This document shows, in pieces, positions 53,994-63,211 of a stretch of DNA of 64,000 nucleotides (its first letter is position 1; every line of letters begins with the position of its first letter). The stretch comes from Octadecabacter temperatus. Its GTDB lineage: Bacteria > Pseudomonadota > Alphaproteobacteria > Rhodobacterales > Rhodobacteraceae. The notes under the pieces are model-generated. The model was not told the origin of the DNA. It ran no database searches and worked only from the letters and a program-made list of their open reading frames with translations. Made by a program: the position numbers and the translations under genes. The DNA lies in contig NZ_CP012160.1 in the NCBI RefSeq assembly GCF_001187845.1, positions 2,728,001 through 2,792,000 on the forward strand, read 5' to 3'.

Positions 53994-54527
53994 TTAGTTG
54001 TCGATGCTGTCGAGATACGCAATCAGGTTCGCGCGATCTTGGATCTTACGCATGCCGTTGTACGTCATGTCAGTACCTGGCGCGTAGCCACGTGGGTTTT
54101 CAAGGAACGCATTGAGGTTCTCAGGCGTCCAAACGTCCGCAACAGCGACGAGTGATCCAGAGTAGCCGAAGCCGTCTTCGGTTCCCACGTTACGACCTAC
54201 AACACCGTAAAGGGATGGGCCTGTGCTGTTCTCGCCAGCTTCAAGCTTGTGGCACGAAGAACAGTTGCGCCACTGGCTTTCACCTGCAGCCGCATCAGCC
54301 ATCGCATAAATTTCTTCAAAAGCAGGGCCCTCGTCGACTGGTTCGTCAGTACCGCCAGCAGACGCAACTTCAATCACGTATCCAGCAGCATGCTCTTCAC
54401 CGCCGTGCCCACCAGCGTGATAAACCTCTTCGGCGGCCCATTTACCAAGCAAAAAGACCAAGAACGTGCCGCAAACGGCGCCCAGAACTTTGGTCATTGT
54501 CATTGTGTCGAACATGTCGCGTTCCAT
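53994..54527 (-). CDS. Membrane-anchored cytochrome c (CycM/c552 type)
   Basis: A 177-aa c-type cytochrome. An uncleaved N-terminal helix (about residues 10-30, VLGAVCGTFLVFLLGKWAAEE) anchors it to the membrane, followed by a His/Gly/Glu-rich flexible linker and a class I haem domain with the CSSCH haem site near residue 90 and a candidate axial methionine in GTDMTYNG. The layout matches membrane-bound cytochrome c552 of Paracoccus, which carries electrons from the bc1 complex to cytochrome oxidase. AGGAAG precedes the ATG at 54527. Confidence 0.88.
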   Translation of the reverse strand: MERDMFDTMTMTKVLGAVCGTFLVFLLGKWAAEEVYHAGGHGGEEHAAGYVIEVASAGGTDEPVDEGPAFEEIYAMADAAAGESQWRNCSSCHKLEAGENSTGPSLYGVVGRNVGTEDGFGYSGSLVAVADVWTPENLNAFLENPRGYAPGTDMTYNGMRKIQDRANLIAYLDSIDN

Positions 54528-54637
54528 TTTCTTCCTGATTCAGCAATCATGTATCCGCTTCCCCCGCCAATGATCAAGGTGTAGCACCGCGACCAAATGC
54601 CCATTTTAGAGAAACTTGGGAAAATCGGGGACTAAAG

Positions 54638-55486
54638 ATGACCAAACGCATCGCATTTCAAGGTGAACCAGGTGCTTACGGGCACCAAGCCTGCGTCGAA
54701 GCACGTCCCGATTACGAACCTTTGCCCTGCGCAACGTTCAATTCCGCAATTGAAGCCGTGCGAAAGGGCGATGCAGACCTTGGCATGATCGCTGTCGAAA
54801 ACTCTACCTACGGACGGGTTGGTGACGTGCACACGCTGCTTCCTGAAAGCGGGCTGCACATTATTGACGAAGCCTTCGTGCGGGTTCACATCAACCTACT
54901 TGGCAAACCCGGCGCACAAGTCGACCAGATAAAGACGGCTGCGGGTCACATTGTGATCCTGCCCCAATGCGGGAAGTTCCTGCGTGAAAAGGGTATTTCG
55001 CCCGTCATCAGCCCTGACAACGCACGTGCCGCAATGGACGTCGCCGCTGGCGAAGACATGACAGCTGGCGCGCTTGCGTCCGAAATGGCGGCTGAGATTT
55101 ACGGCCTAAACGTTTTGGCACGTCACATTGAAGACCATGATCGCAACACCACACGTTTCTTGATCATGTCGCGTGAACTGGACCTGTCCAGACGTGGCAA
55201 GCACGGCATGGTCACGAGTTTCGTATTCCGTGTCCGCAACATTCCCGCCGCGCTTTACAAAGCAATGGGCGGTTTCGCGACCAATGGCGTCAACATGACC
55301 AAGCTGGAAAGCTACATGGTCGGTGGGCATTTCACCGCAACACAGTTTTACGCTGAGGTTGAGGGCCATCCAGATGACCGCAATGTGCAAAACGCGATGG
55401 AAGAGCTGGACTATTTCACAGACCACATCCGCCTGATGGGTGTGTTTCCCGCAGCCCCACGCCGCCATGAGAAAGCCAGCAGTTAA
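54638..55486 (+). CDS. pheA: Prephenate dehydratase
   Basis: A 282-aa stand-alone prephenate dehydratase making phenylpyruvate for phenylalanine synthesis. The catalytic domain (about residues 1-185) starts IAFQGEPGAYGHQAC, has AVENSTYGRVGDVH, and the catalytic TRF motif in NTTRFLIM. A C-terminal ACT domain (about 193-275, with KLESYMVGG) gives feedback inhibition by phenylalanine. No chorismate mutase part is fused. It overlaps the convergent SRPBCC gene by 4 bases. Confidence 0.94.
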   Translation: MTKRIAFQGEPGAYGHQACVEARPDYEPLPCATFNSAIEAVRKGDADLGMIAVENSTYGRVGDVHTLLPESGLHIIDEAFVRVHINLLGKPGAQVDQIKTAAGHIVILPQCGKFLREKGISPVISPDNARAAMDVAAGEDMTAGALASEMAAEIYGLNVLARHIEDHDRNTTRFLIMSRELDLSRRGKHGMVTSFVFRVRNIPAALYKAMGGFATNGVNMTKLESYMVGGHFTATQFYAEVEGHPDDRNVQNAMEELDYFTDHIRLMGVFPAAPRRHEKASS

Positions 55487-55944
55487 GAACGGTAACGCGT
55501 TTCGACATCGTCCGCAAAGCTGGCGACCAATGCGTTAAACTTGTTCTTATTCTTTGCACGCGCAAACTTAACCGATTGAAACAACAGCTTTGCTGGGATC
55601 GATTTTGCTGCCGCCGTCGCATTCACGTTAAGGCGTGTACGCGCCGGACTTAGCGCAACAAGATCAACCTGCAAGGTTGCGTCGGCACTCTTGGACGTCA
55701 CATTGATCGTAATTGCGTTTGGCGCATCAACAGCCACAACCTCAGCATTCACGACCCGTTCAGCACCACGAAGCAAGAACTTTACCTGCCATTTCGTCCC
55801 GGCCACGGCAACGTCACCACCGGAAACACGTTCGACATCACCGCCGCGCCGCATAATCGAGCGTTCAAACGAAGCAAAATCGGTCACTTGTTCGAAAACG
55901 TACTCGATCGGTGCTTCAATATCTTCGCGTGTCGTAAATTCCAT
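55483..55944 (-). CDS. SRPBCC-fold protein
   Basis: A 153-aa protein with the layout of the START/polyketide-cyclase-like ligand-binding fold: an N-terminal beta strand and helix (IEAPIEYVFEQVTDFASFERSIMRRG), antiparallel strands through the middle, and a long C-terminal helix (LLFQSVKFARAKNKNKFNALVASFADDVE). No catalytic residues are evident. Function unknown; it is encoded with nudC on the same strand, 49 bases downstream. Confidence 0.75.
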   Translation of the reverse strand: MEFTTREDIEAPIEYVFEQVTDFASFERSIMRRGGDVERVSGGDVAVAGTKWQVKFLLRGAERVVNAEVVAVDAPNAITINVTSKSADATLQVDLVALSPARTRLNVNATAAAKSIPAKLLFQSVKFARAKNKNKFNALVASFADDVETRYRS

Positions 55945-55993
55945 GATCTCTGCCCAGTTATCGGCCTTTACAGGCTCATTGTTTGTTATTCGG

Positions 55994-56947
55994 TCAGTCT
56001 AACGTATTGGCCAGCCAGTTCTCTAGCAAAAAATGCGCAATTGCACCCTTTCTCGCAGGAAGGATCGTTGGGTGTTCCCCTCGCGCGACTTGTTCCATCT
56101 CAGATCGGCTGACCCAGCGGGCGTCCTCCAGCTCAACCGGATCAAGCGTGATATCTTTGCTTGTTGCAGTTCCATAGCACCCGAGCATCAGTGAAGATGG
56201 AAACGCCCATGGCTGGCTCGCGAGGTAACTGACCTCACCGATGCGAATACCTGCTTCTTCAAAAACCTCACGGCGTACTGCGGCTTCCATGGTTTCACCG
56301 GGTTCAACAAACCCAGCGAGGAGCGAATACATACCCTCGGGCCAACCCGGGGAGCGCCCGACAAGAACCTCGTCATCGGCCACAATCAACATAATCACGA
56401 CAGGATCCGTGCGCGGAAAATGCGACGTATCACAAGTAGGACAAAGGCGGCGCCAGCCTGCATCAACCGCGTTGCTTAAGGTTCCACAGCTTGAGCAAAA
56501 CTTGTGGCTGTCGTGCCACCCCAAAACAGCCCGTGCCGTCGACGCAAGCTCGCCGTCGCGCGGCGAAAGCGTGGTCATGATTGCGCGCAGTTCGGCAAAG
56601 ATAGCGTCGCCCGTTGCCGGATGTTGTTGCTGGGACGCATCCAAAAACGTGTTCAACTCATCACCGTCAGGCAATTCTGGTGTCCAACGAGACAGGTTCA
56701 CAGCAAAGACGGGTCCGTCATCATCCTGCCCCAAGAACACACGCACATCGCCAGCGTCCGCCATGACCGGATGATCAAGCGGCAGGCGCGCCAATGGGCC
56801 ACCTTCTGAAGTGATAAGGGGTTTCCCGCGCCACAACACGACAGCCCTCGCCGCCGGATTGGCCCCAATTTGTGCATCATCTGCGCGTAAATGTGCTGCG
56901 CGATCCAAACCCGACCCGCCGAAGGTAACTGTTTCTGCATGTTTCAT
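55994..56947 (-). CDS. nudC: NADH pyrophosphatase / NAD-decapping Nudix hydrolase
   Basis: A 317-aa Nudix enzyme hydrolysing NAD(H), and in other bacteria removing NAD caps from RNA. A zinc ribbon (CSSCGTLSNA and LCPTCDTSHFPRTDP, about residues 150-180) precedes the Nudix box GFVEPGETMEAAVRREVFEEAG (about 210-231), followed by the NudC-type SQPWAFPSSLM motif. The ATG at 56947 is next to the divergent SRP RNA promoter. Confidence 0.92.
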   Translation of the reverse strand: MKHAETVTFGGSGLDRAAHLRADDAQIGANPAARAVVLWRGKPLITSEGGPLARLPLDHPVMADAGDVRVFLGQDDDGPVFAVNLSRWTPELPDGDELNTFLDASQQQHPATGDAIFAELRAIMTTLSPRDGELASTARAVLGWHDSHKFCSSCGTLSNAVDAGWRRLCPTCDTSHFPRTDPVVIMLIVADDEVLVGRSPGWPEGMYSLLAGFVEPGETMEAAVRREVFEEAGIRIGEVSYLASQPWAFPSSLMLGCYGTATSKDITLDPVELEDARWVSRSEMEQVARGEHPTILPARKGAIAHFLLENWLANTLD

Positions 56948-56996
56948 ACCGCAACCGATGCCATGCCCCTACGCGCTGTGCAATCCATAGTGGGTC

Positions 56997-57025
56997 TTGC
57001 ACGATGGATGGTGTGGGCCTATATC
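56997..57025 (+). promoter_or_regulatory. Promoter of the SRP RNA gene
   Basis: TTGCAC at 56997-57002 and TATATC at 57020-57025 lie exactly 17 bases apart, and the RNA 5' end predicted from base pairing (57033) is eight bases after the -10. Confidence 0.75.
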
Positions 57026-57032
57026 ACCTTTC

Positions 57033-57126
57033 GAGGGGTTGGCGCGGGCAAGTGCCTCGCCAACCTGGTCAGGTCCGGAAGGAAGCAGCCACAACGAGCC
57101 CCACTTGGGTCGATGTCCAACCTCTC
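57033..57126 (+). ncRNA. ffs: Small SRP RNA (4.5S-type)
   Basis: The invariant apical loop GGTCAGGTCCGGAAGGAAGC is at 57067-57086. The arms fold as expected: terminal stem GAGGGGTTGG (57033-57042) with CCAACCTCTC (57117-57126), then CAAGTG with CACTTG and CTCG with CGAG. The RNA pairs with Ffh to target membrane proteins during translation. Ends are set from the terminal stem and promoter spacing and may be off by a few bases. Confidence 0.93.
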
Positions 57127-57136
57127 ACCTACCGCC

Positions 57137-57157
57137 AAAATGCAAAGCATTTTCGCG
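57137..57157 (+). terminator. Short hairpin terminator after ffs
   Basis: AAAATGC at 57137-57143 pairs with GCATTTT at 57147-57153 around AAA, ending in T's. It is short and AT-rich, but lies in the right place, 10 bases after the SRP RNA. Confidence 0.5.
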
Positions 57158-57161
57158 GGGA

Positions 57162-57198
57162 AACGATAGAGCGAAAGTCCTACTTTCGCGGAATCGTT
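57162..57198 (+). other. Stable two-part hairpin in the rsgA leader
   Basis: AACGAT/ATCGTT (six pairs) and GCGAAAGT/ACTTTCGC (eight pairs, three-base loop) are stacked with a symmetrical 3x3 internal loop. It ends 20 bases before the rsgA ATG, just ahead of the AGGA binding site, and could affect translation or RNA decay. Confidence 0.65.
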
Positions 57199-57218
57199 CA
57201 ATAGGATAGCCATTTAAT

Positions 57219-58253
57219 ATGACAGACACCCTAAAAACCCTCGGCTGGTCCAACCACTTCATCCGTCAGGTTGACTATGATGAAGCCGCCGATCCGCCAG
57301 AACGACCGGTGCGTATTTCTGCCGTTCACCGCTCCCGTTTAGACGGTCTGTCGGCAAAGGGTGCCGAATCCCTCTCACCCACGGCTTCCGCTGGTATGTA
57401 TGCCGTTGGCGATTGGGTGATCGCGACAGGTGCTGCCGCGTCCGAGCCGCTTGAGCGCACAACTGAAATTACCCGTCGCGCTGCTGGAGAGGATTCCAAA
57501 CCTCAGCTAATCGCCGCGAATGTCGACACGCTTGGCATCGTCAGCAGTTGCAACGCCGACTTCAACGTCGCGCGACTAGAGCGGTATTTGGCGATGTGCG
57601 CCGCATCGGGATGTCTGCCGCTGGTTATCCTGACCAAGGCCGATCGATGCGATGACCCACAAAGCTACGTTAAACAGGCCGAAAAACTGTCCCCGTTGCT
57701 GAGTGCGATTGCCGTTGATGCCACGGATGATGAGGACGTAAAGCGCCTGAACCCGTGGTGTTCCAATGGGCAAACGCTTGCGCTGGTTGGCTCATCCGGC
57801 GTTGGGAAAACGACCATCCAGAACCGGCTTACGGATGTTGTCGACACCACCCAAGATATTCGCGCAGATGACGCCAAGGGGCGGCATACGACGACGAACC
57901 GCAATCTACGCCCAACATTTGCAGGTGGTTGGCTGATTGACACGCCCGGTATGCGCGAACTGCGTCTTGTGGATGCTGAGGAAGGCGTAGATGAGGTGTT
58001 TTCCGACATCACTGAGCTTTCCGCGATGTGCAAATTCAATGACTGCGCCCATATCACCGAACCGGGCTGCGCCATTCGCGCCGCGATTGAAGCGGGGGAT
58101 TTGGATGCCGATCGTCTGGAACGCTGGCGCAAGCTGGAAAAGGAAAACCGTTTCAATACGGCAACCGTGGGTGAAAACCGCGGTCACTTAAAACGGCTAC
58201 AAAAGATGTACAACGCGGGCAAAGAACGTGGCAGCGCTAAACGGAAGGGTTAG
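57219..58253 (+). CDS. rsgA: Ribosome small-subunit-dependent GTPase RsgA
   Basis: A 344-aa circularly permuted GTPase that checks late 30S assembly. An N-terminal OB domain (about residues 25-100) precedes the GTPase, whose motifs come in permuted order: G4 LTKADRCDD near 128, then G1 GSSGVGKTTI near 190 and G3 DTPGMREL near 242. The C-terminal zinc site is CKFNDCAHITEPGC (three Cys, one His) near 271-284. The AGGA binding site lies about 12 bases before the ATG, behind a strong leader hairpin. It converges with the phosphatase gene, overlapping by 17 bases. Confidence 0.93.
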   Translation: MTDTLKTLGWSNHFIRQVDYDEAADPPERPVRISAVHRSRLDGLSAKGAESLSPTASAGMYAVGDWVIATGAAASEPLERTTEITRRAAGEDSKPQLIAANVDTLGIVSSCNADFNVARLERYLAMCAASGCLPLVILTKADRCDDPQSYVKQAEKLSPLLSAIAVDATDDEDVKRLNPWCSNGQTLALVGSSGVGKTTIQNRLTDVVDTTQDIRADDAKGRHTTTNRNLRPTFAGGWLIDTPGMRELRLVDAEEGVDEVFSDITELSAMCKFNDCAHITEPGCAIRAAIEAGDLDADRLERWRKLEKENRFNTATVGENRGHLKRLQKMYNAGKERGSAKRKG

Positions 58254-58731
58254 CCGCCCACTCTTGTTGGTCTTCGGTTTCTACGGCGCATGGGCGCGTC
58301 TGTCGCAACCTTTTTAAAGCGAGATCAGGTGCTTCGCCCGCTTCAACCATCAACCGCAACGCGACCATCCCAGAACGCCCGCATCCACCAAAACAGTGGA
58401 TCAGTATTTTGCCGCTGTTCGCCAAGACATCGGCACTACCGCGCGAAACTTCACCCCACATCGCTTTAATATGATTGTCAGGCGCGCCGAAGTCGACGAT
58501 CGGCAAGTGGCGCCATTGGATACCTACTGCGGCAAGGTCATCCCCGAAATTCGTTGCACCCATGCGATCCAACTCTGACTGGGTGGTCATGGTCAGCACC
58601 AGATCAGGGGCCCAGTGCAGAACCGCAGACAGATCCGTTTCATAAGCCCCAGATCGCCCCGGAATAGGGGACAAGGCAACCTGCCCTGCCCCCACTTCCA
58701 GCGGATAAATTGCGAACTTAGACGATCCCAT
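58237..58731 (-). CDS. Dual-specificity/tyrosine phosphatase-like protein
   Basis: A 164-aa protein with the Cys-based phosphatase signature HCFGGCGRSG near residues 111-120 (HCx5R), a DFGAPD segment about 25 residues earlier that can supply the general acid, and an LALKRLRQTRPCAVET segment after it. Length and layout fit small PTP/DSP enzymes. The ATG at 58731 lies 14 bases inside the ankyrin gene's 3' end, so translation is coupled. The substrate (phosphotyrosine, nucleotide or lipid) cannot be deduced. Confidence 0.8.
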   Translation of the reverse strand: MGSSKFAIYPLEVGAGQVALSPIPGRSGAYETDLSAVLHWAPDLVLTMTTQSELDRMGATNFGDDLAAVGIQWRHLPIVDFGAPDNHIKAMWGEVSRGSADVLANSGKILIHCFGGCGRSGMVALRLMVEAGEAPDLALKRLRQTRPCAVETEDQQEWAANPSV

Positions 58732-60250
58732 ATTCAACCACCTGTCCGGGCTTATCGTCTGCCCATTGCGTCAGGAATTCTCGGATCTCGGGCGAGCCAG
58801 ACGCATCCAACGCCTTACGCGGAAGTGCGACCCCTTCATCCAAAGCCAACTGAAGGCACCCAATATAGTCGCCGTTCGCACGTTGCGGATTGTTTTCCGC
58901 CCCGTGCAATATGGTCGACAGCAAGGTGCCACCATAGTTGTTCACATGCCCAAGATTAGGGCTGAGCTTCAGGAAATACTGCATCACATCAGCCAACCCG
59001 TTCCAGCCAGCCGCCTGAACGGGCGTGATGCCTTCTGAATCCGGACGGTCCCATTCAAGCCCGATGGCTACCAGCGCCTTGAGGTGGGGTAGTTTGCCGG
59101 GCAAGTGCAAGACTTCACGCAATAAGCCGCGATATTCATCAGGCAAAGTTGCGGTGTTGATATACCCGTCTGGAATTTGCCCCGAAGCAGCCGTGGCCAA
59201 CATCTGTTCGATATCGGTAAGCACCGTTTCTTCGCCGCGCTCCTCGATCTGCGAAGCAAGATCGGCGTTACCAAAGACCTTAGCGAAGGCATATGCGCTA
59301 TGCCCTTTCCAAGACGCAGATGGGGCCGCACCGTGATCTAGCAACACGTCCAAGATCGGCCCCGAATTCATCCGCCGCGCCGCTTGATGCAGCACAGGAA
59401 CGCCGTGTTCAGTTCCGGTGCCAGCCGTCCATGCATCCGACCCCTCATTAGGGTCAGCACCATGCTCCAACAACAACGTCACCATCTCGACGGAGTCGAA
59501 ATCCATCGCACGGGGCAAAGCATTCGTTTGTTTAGGATCCGCGCCATGCGTCAGCAATAGACGCAGCCCGTCAGCATGGCCAAGCTCAGTCGCGTGATAC
59601 AGGCTTTCGCCATCATTCGGGTTCGCGCCATTTTCCAGCAACCACGTCGCCAGTTCCATGTTTCCAGCGTGCCCTAGCGCCCAATAGAGCGGCGACAAAG
59701 GGTCACCGTTTTCAACACTGCCTGCATTCACATCAGCACCGTTCGCCACAAGCATATCTGCAATCGCTGCACTATCCGCACCGCCCTCTGGCTGAACCGT
59801 AAACATGCGCGATTTACACAGATGCACCATTGGCAGGAACGGACCTGCCCGTTTGGATGCCAATGCCGGATCATCTTTCAGCATCATCCAAACGGATTTC
59901 ACATCATTCAGCCCACATAGCAGGCCGAAATGATCCTTCGCCAAATCGGGCGTACCCTCAAGTAATTTCGCGACGACCCCAGTCCGTCCTGCGTGCAAAG
60001 CTATCTTGAGCTTTTGAATTTTCTGCGCACGGTCCAAACCGACGGTTTCAATCGCGTCTTTCATCACGGGCCAAGTCGGGAAGTTATTTTCTTGCGCGAT
60101 CACATGCAGGTAATCAGCGTGGCGTAAATCGGCGCCGTCGCTACGGGGCCTTACGGTCGCGATACGGGTCAACGCATCAGGCAAACCGGTTTCATATTCA
60201 GTTTTCAACGCCTTCGCCGCACGGCGGAATTTATCTAGGGGGTTCGTCAT
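58718..60250 (-). CDS. Ankyrin-repeat protein
   Basis: A 510-aa cytoplasmic protein without signal peptide. From about residue 95 onward it has multiple 30-34-residue ankyrin-like units; the clearest are NMELATWLLENGANPND, HADGLRLLLTHGADPKQ, SVEMVTLLLEHGADPNE and ILDVLLDHGAAP, with a further set in the last quarter (GITPVQAAGWNGLADVMQYF). The first 90 residues (DKFRRAAKALKTEYETG and onward) are helical and not ankyrin. AGGAAG precedes the ATG at 60250. It probably scaffolds a partner, possibly the phosphatase encoded next to it. Confidence 0.85.
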   Translation of the reverse strand: MTNPLDKFRRAAKALKTEYETGLPDALTRIATVRPRSDGADLRHADYLHVIAQENNFPTWPVMKDAIETVGLDRAQKIQKLKIALHAGRTGVVAKLLEGTPDLAKDHFGLLCGLNDVKSVWMMLKDDPALASKRAGPFLPMVHLCKSRMFTVQPEGGADSAAIADMLVANGADVNAGSVENGDPLSPLYWALGHAGNMELATWLLENGANPNDGESLYHATELGHADGLRLLLTHGADPKQTNALPRAMDFDSVEMVTLLLEHGADPNEGSDAWTAGTGTEHGVPVLHQAARRMNSGPILDVLLDHGAAPSASWKGHSAYAFAKVFGNADLASQIEERGEETVLTDIEQMLATAASGQIPDGYINTATLPDEYRGLLREVLHLPGKLPHLKALVAIGLEWDRPDSEGITPVQAAGWNGLADVMQYFLKLSPNLGHVNNYGGTLLSTILHGAENNPQRANGDYIGCLQLALDEGVALPRKALDASGSPEIREFLTQWADDKPGQVVEYGIV

Positions 60251-60441
60251 ATCAGGCTTCCTCATCCAAATATCCCAAGAGTCCGCTAACCAGGGCATGA
60301 GAAAGACCGAAAAGGTCTATTCAAAAATATATGTGAAGGGTGCCGATACAGCTTTTCGCGAACCTGATTGCCTCCCTAAAGGCACGCAATGTGTACCGCA
60401 CAGCAGTGGACCTTGGCAAGCGGGCAGCATAGGTTTTGCAA

Positions 60442-62208
60442 ATGACCGAATCCGATACCCCAAAGTACCAAGTCCTCGCACGTAAGTACCGCCCCGAGAC
60501 ATTTGCCGACCTCGTCGGGCAATCGGCAATGGTGCGCACGCTGAAAAACGCTTTTGAAGCGGACCGTATCGCGCAAGCCTTCATCATGACGGGTATCCGT
60601 GGAACGGGTAAAACCACCACCGCACGGATCATCGCCAAGGGCATGAATTGCATCGGTGAGGATGGTCAGGGTGGCCCTACGACTGAACCATGCGGCAAAT
60701 GTGAAAACTGCGTTGCCATCATGGAAGGACGCCACGTTGACGTGATGGAAATGGATGCTGCGTCGCGCACTGGTGTGGGCGACATCCGCGAAATCATCGA
60801 AAGCGTGCATTACCGCGCCGCATCTGCGCGCTACAAAATCTACATCATCGATGAGGTTCACATGCTGTCGACCAGCGCGTTCAACGCGCTGCTGAAGACG
60901 CTTGAGGAACCACCAGAGCATGTGAAATTCATCTTTGCGACGACCGAAATTCGCAAAGTCCCCGTGACGGTCCTTTCGCGTTGTCAGCGTTTTGATCTGC
61001 GCCGCATTGAGCCGGAAGATCAAATCGGCTTGCTGCGTAAAATCGCAACCGCCGAGAAAGCTGAAATCACAGATGATGCGCTGGCGCTGATTACCCGCGC
61101 TGCCGAAGGTTCTGCGCGGGACGCGCAATCCCTCCTCGACCAAGCGATCAGCCATGGCGCTGGTGAAACGACTGCCGAGCAGGTCCGCGCAATGCTTGGC
61201 CTTGCGGACCGTGGCCGCGTGCTTGATCTGTTTGACATGATCCTCAAGGGTCAAGCGGCTGACGCCCTGCACGAACTGTCCAGCCAATACGCAGACGGTG
61301 CCGACCCGATGGCGATCCTGCGTGACCTCGCTGAAATCGCGCACTGGGTAAGCGTCATAAAGATCACGCCAGACGCCGCCGAAGACCCGACCGTTAGCCC
61401 CGATGAACGCACACGTGGTGCCGCAATGGCCGAAGCGTTGGCGATGCGCGTTCTGACGCGTCTGTGGCAGATGTTGCTAAAGGCGCTCGAAGAAGTCGCG
61501 ATGGCACCGAACGCGATGATGGCCGCTGAAATGGCGATCATCCGACTGACCCATGTCGCAGACCTTCCCAGCGTCGAAGAACTCGTTCGCAAGCTCGACA
61601 AAGAAACGCCGCCACCCGCGGGCCCAAGTGGTGGCCCCCGCGTTGCACCTGCGCAATCGGGCATGCAAACGGATGCGCAATCCAGCACGCCAGCGCCCAC
61701 ACATTCCGGTCCAAGTGGGCCTTCGGCATCTGCGGGTGGCGCAGCTTTGGCAGTCGCAAACGACGAAGCCCTCGCGCTCTATCCAACCTTCGAAACCGTG
61801 GTTGAGCTGATCCGCCGCCACCGCGATGTGAAGTTACTGGTCGAAGTTGAAACCGGTGTGCGCCTTGCAGCCTATCAGCCGGGGCGGATTGAATTTGTTC
61901 CTTCCGAAAGCGCCCCGCATGATCTTGCCCAGCGCCTAGGCTCACGACTTCAGGCGTGGACGGGCAACCGTTGGGCAGTCACGCTCGTCAATGATGGCGG
62001 CGCGGAAACGATTGCTGAGTTACGCGATGCCGAAGCGAACGATTTGCGCGACAAAGCAACGGCGCATCCGCTGGTTCAGGCCGTGTTGATGCAATTTCCG
62101 AAGTCCAAGATCACTGACATCCGCACCCCAAAGGCACTCGAAGCCGAAGCAGGGCTTGAAGCCCTGCCCGAAGTTGACGAGGAATGGGACCCGTTTGAAG
62201 ATAGCTAA
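60442..62208 (+). CDS. dnaX: DNA polymerase III gamma/tau subunit
   Basis: A 588-aa clamp-loader ATPase. Walker A GIRGTGKTTTARII is near residue 46, the zinc module begins MNC with CGKCENC after it, then DEVHMLS (Walker B) and VLSRCQRF with the sensor/arginine-finger SRC. After the AAA+ and collar domains (to about 370) a Pro/Ser/Ala-rich linker leads to the tau-specific region (about 430-588), with a VRLAAYQPGRIEF segment that binds the polymerase or helicase. I saw no slippery A-run that would give a frameshifted gamma form. First gene of dnaX-ybaB-recR. Confidence 0.95.
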   Translation: MTESDTPKYQVLARKYRPETFADLVGQSAMVRTLKNAFEADRIAQAFIMTGIRGTGKTTTARIIAKGMNCIGEDGQGGPTTEPCGKCENCVAIMEGRHVDVMEMDAASRTGVGDIREIIESVHYRAASARYKIYIIDEVHMLSTSAFNALLKTLEEPPEHVKFIFATTEIRKVPVTVLSRCQRFDLRRIEPEDQIGLLRKIATAEKAEITDDALALITRAAEGSARDAQSLLDQAISHGAGETTAEQVRAMLGLADRGRVLDLFDMILKGQAADALHELSSQYADGADPMAILRDLAEIAHWVSVIKITPDAAEDPTVSPDERTRGAAMAEALAMRVLTRLWQMLLKALEEVAMAPNAMMAAEMAIIRLTHVADLPSVEELVRKLDKETPPPAGPSGGPRVAPAQSGMQTDAQSSTPAPTHSGPSGPSASAGGAALAVANDEALALYPTFETVVELIRRHRDVKLLVEVETGVRLAAYQPGRIEFVPSESAPHDLAQRLGSRLQAWTGNRWAVTLVNDGGAETIAELRDAEANDLRDKATAHPLVQAVLMQFPKSKITDIRTPKALEAEAGLEALPEVDEEWDPFEDS

Positions 62209-62266
62209 CTTGCGGCACCGGCTTGGGCTGCTTATCTAAGGCCAAACAGACATTCAGGAGACGACG

Positions 62267-62611
62267 ATGTTCAAAGGACTAGGCGGGCTTGGCGATATGG
62301 CCGGCATGATGAAAAAAGCCCAAGAGATGCAAAAGCAGATGGGCCAATTGCAAGAAGACCTGCACGACATCATGGTTGTCGGCGAAAGCGGTGCTGGCTT
62401 GGTAAAGGCAACTGCGTCCGCCAAAGGCGAGTTGCGCGGACTGGACATTGATCCGTCCATCTTCAACGGCGACGACAAAGAAGTTGTCGAAGACCTGATC
62501 CTTGCGGCGATCAAAGACGCGCAATCCAAAGCGTCCGACAAAGCGCAAAGCGAAATGGAAAAGCTGACCGAAGGTCTGGGCCTTCCAGCGGACATGAAGC
62601 TGCCGTTCTAA
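62267..62611 (+). CDS. YbaB/EbfC-family nucleoid-associated protein
   Basis: A 114-aa protein of the dimeric YbaB/EbfC DNA-binding family. The N-terminus is Met/Gln-rich and helical (GDMAGMMKKAQEMQKQMGQLQ), followed by the conserved VVGESGAGLVKATASAKGELRGLDID strand region and the terminal LPADMKLPF. It lies between dnaX and recR, the usual order; CAGGAG precedes the ATG. Confidence 0.93.
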   Translation: MFKGLGGLGDMAGMMKKAQEMQKQMGQLQEDLHDIMVVGESGAGLVKATASAKGELRGLDIDPSIFNGDDKEVVEDLILAAIKDAQSKASDKAQSEMEKLTEGLGLPADMKLPF

Positions 62612-63205
62612 GTGACCCAAGCACCAAAAGACATTGATGCGCTGATCGACCTGATGGCCCGCTTGCCGGGTTTGGGGCCTCGATCTGCGCGTCGTGCGGT
62701 GCTGCACCTAATCAAGAAGCGCGGGCAGCTTTTGAACCCGTTGGCGCAGGCATTAACGACTGTTGGTGAAACAGCGCGTGAATGTTTGAACTGCGGCAAC
62801 ATCGGCACGTCCGATATCTGCGGTATTTGCGAAAGCGAGAAGCGCAACATTGGTCAGATTTGCGTTGTCGAAGATGTCGCCGATCTTTGGGCGATGGAGC
62901 GATCGGGCATTTTCAAAGGACGTTATCACGTGCTTGGTGGGACGCTGTCGGCACTTGATGACATCGGGCCGGACGAATTGCGCATTCCAAAACTACGTGA
63001 TCGCGTCACAACAGAACACGTCACCGAAGTCATTCTCGCACTCGGAGCGACGATCGACGGGCAAACCACGGCCCACTACATTGCGGATGAATTGCAAGGC
63101 GTACAGGTCACAACCCTAGCGCAAGGTGTGCCCGTAGGTGGAGAGTTGGACTACCTCGATGACGGGACAATTTCGGCGGCGTTAAACGCCCGAAAAGCCC
63201 TTTGA
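62612..63205 (+). CDS. recR: Recombination mediator RecR
   Basis: A 197-aa RecFOR-pathway protein that helps load RecA on gapped DNA. The helix-hairpin-helix ([17 protein letters not shown]) is near residue 16, the zinc finger [16 protein letters not shown] near 57, and the Toprim domain starts [17 protein letters not shown] near 80. The start is GTG at 62612, directly after the ybaB stop. Confidence 0.94.
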   Translation: MTQAPKDIDALIDLMARLPGLGPRSARRAVLHLIKKRGQLLNPLAQALTTVGETARECLNCGNIGTSDICGICESEKRNIGQICVVEDVADLWAMERSGIFKGRYHVLGGTLSALDDIGPDELRIPKLRDRVTTEHVTEVILALGATIDGQTTAHYIADELQGVQVTTLAQGVPVGGELDYLDDGTISAALNARKAL

Positions 63206-63211
63206 TCGGGT

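Noticed and set aside
60376..61344. A 322-residue minus-strand frame opposite dnaX
   Set aside because: No motif, no ribosome binding site, fully covered by a core replication gene.
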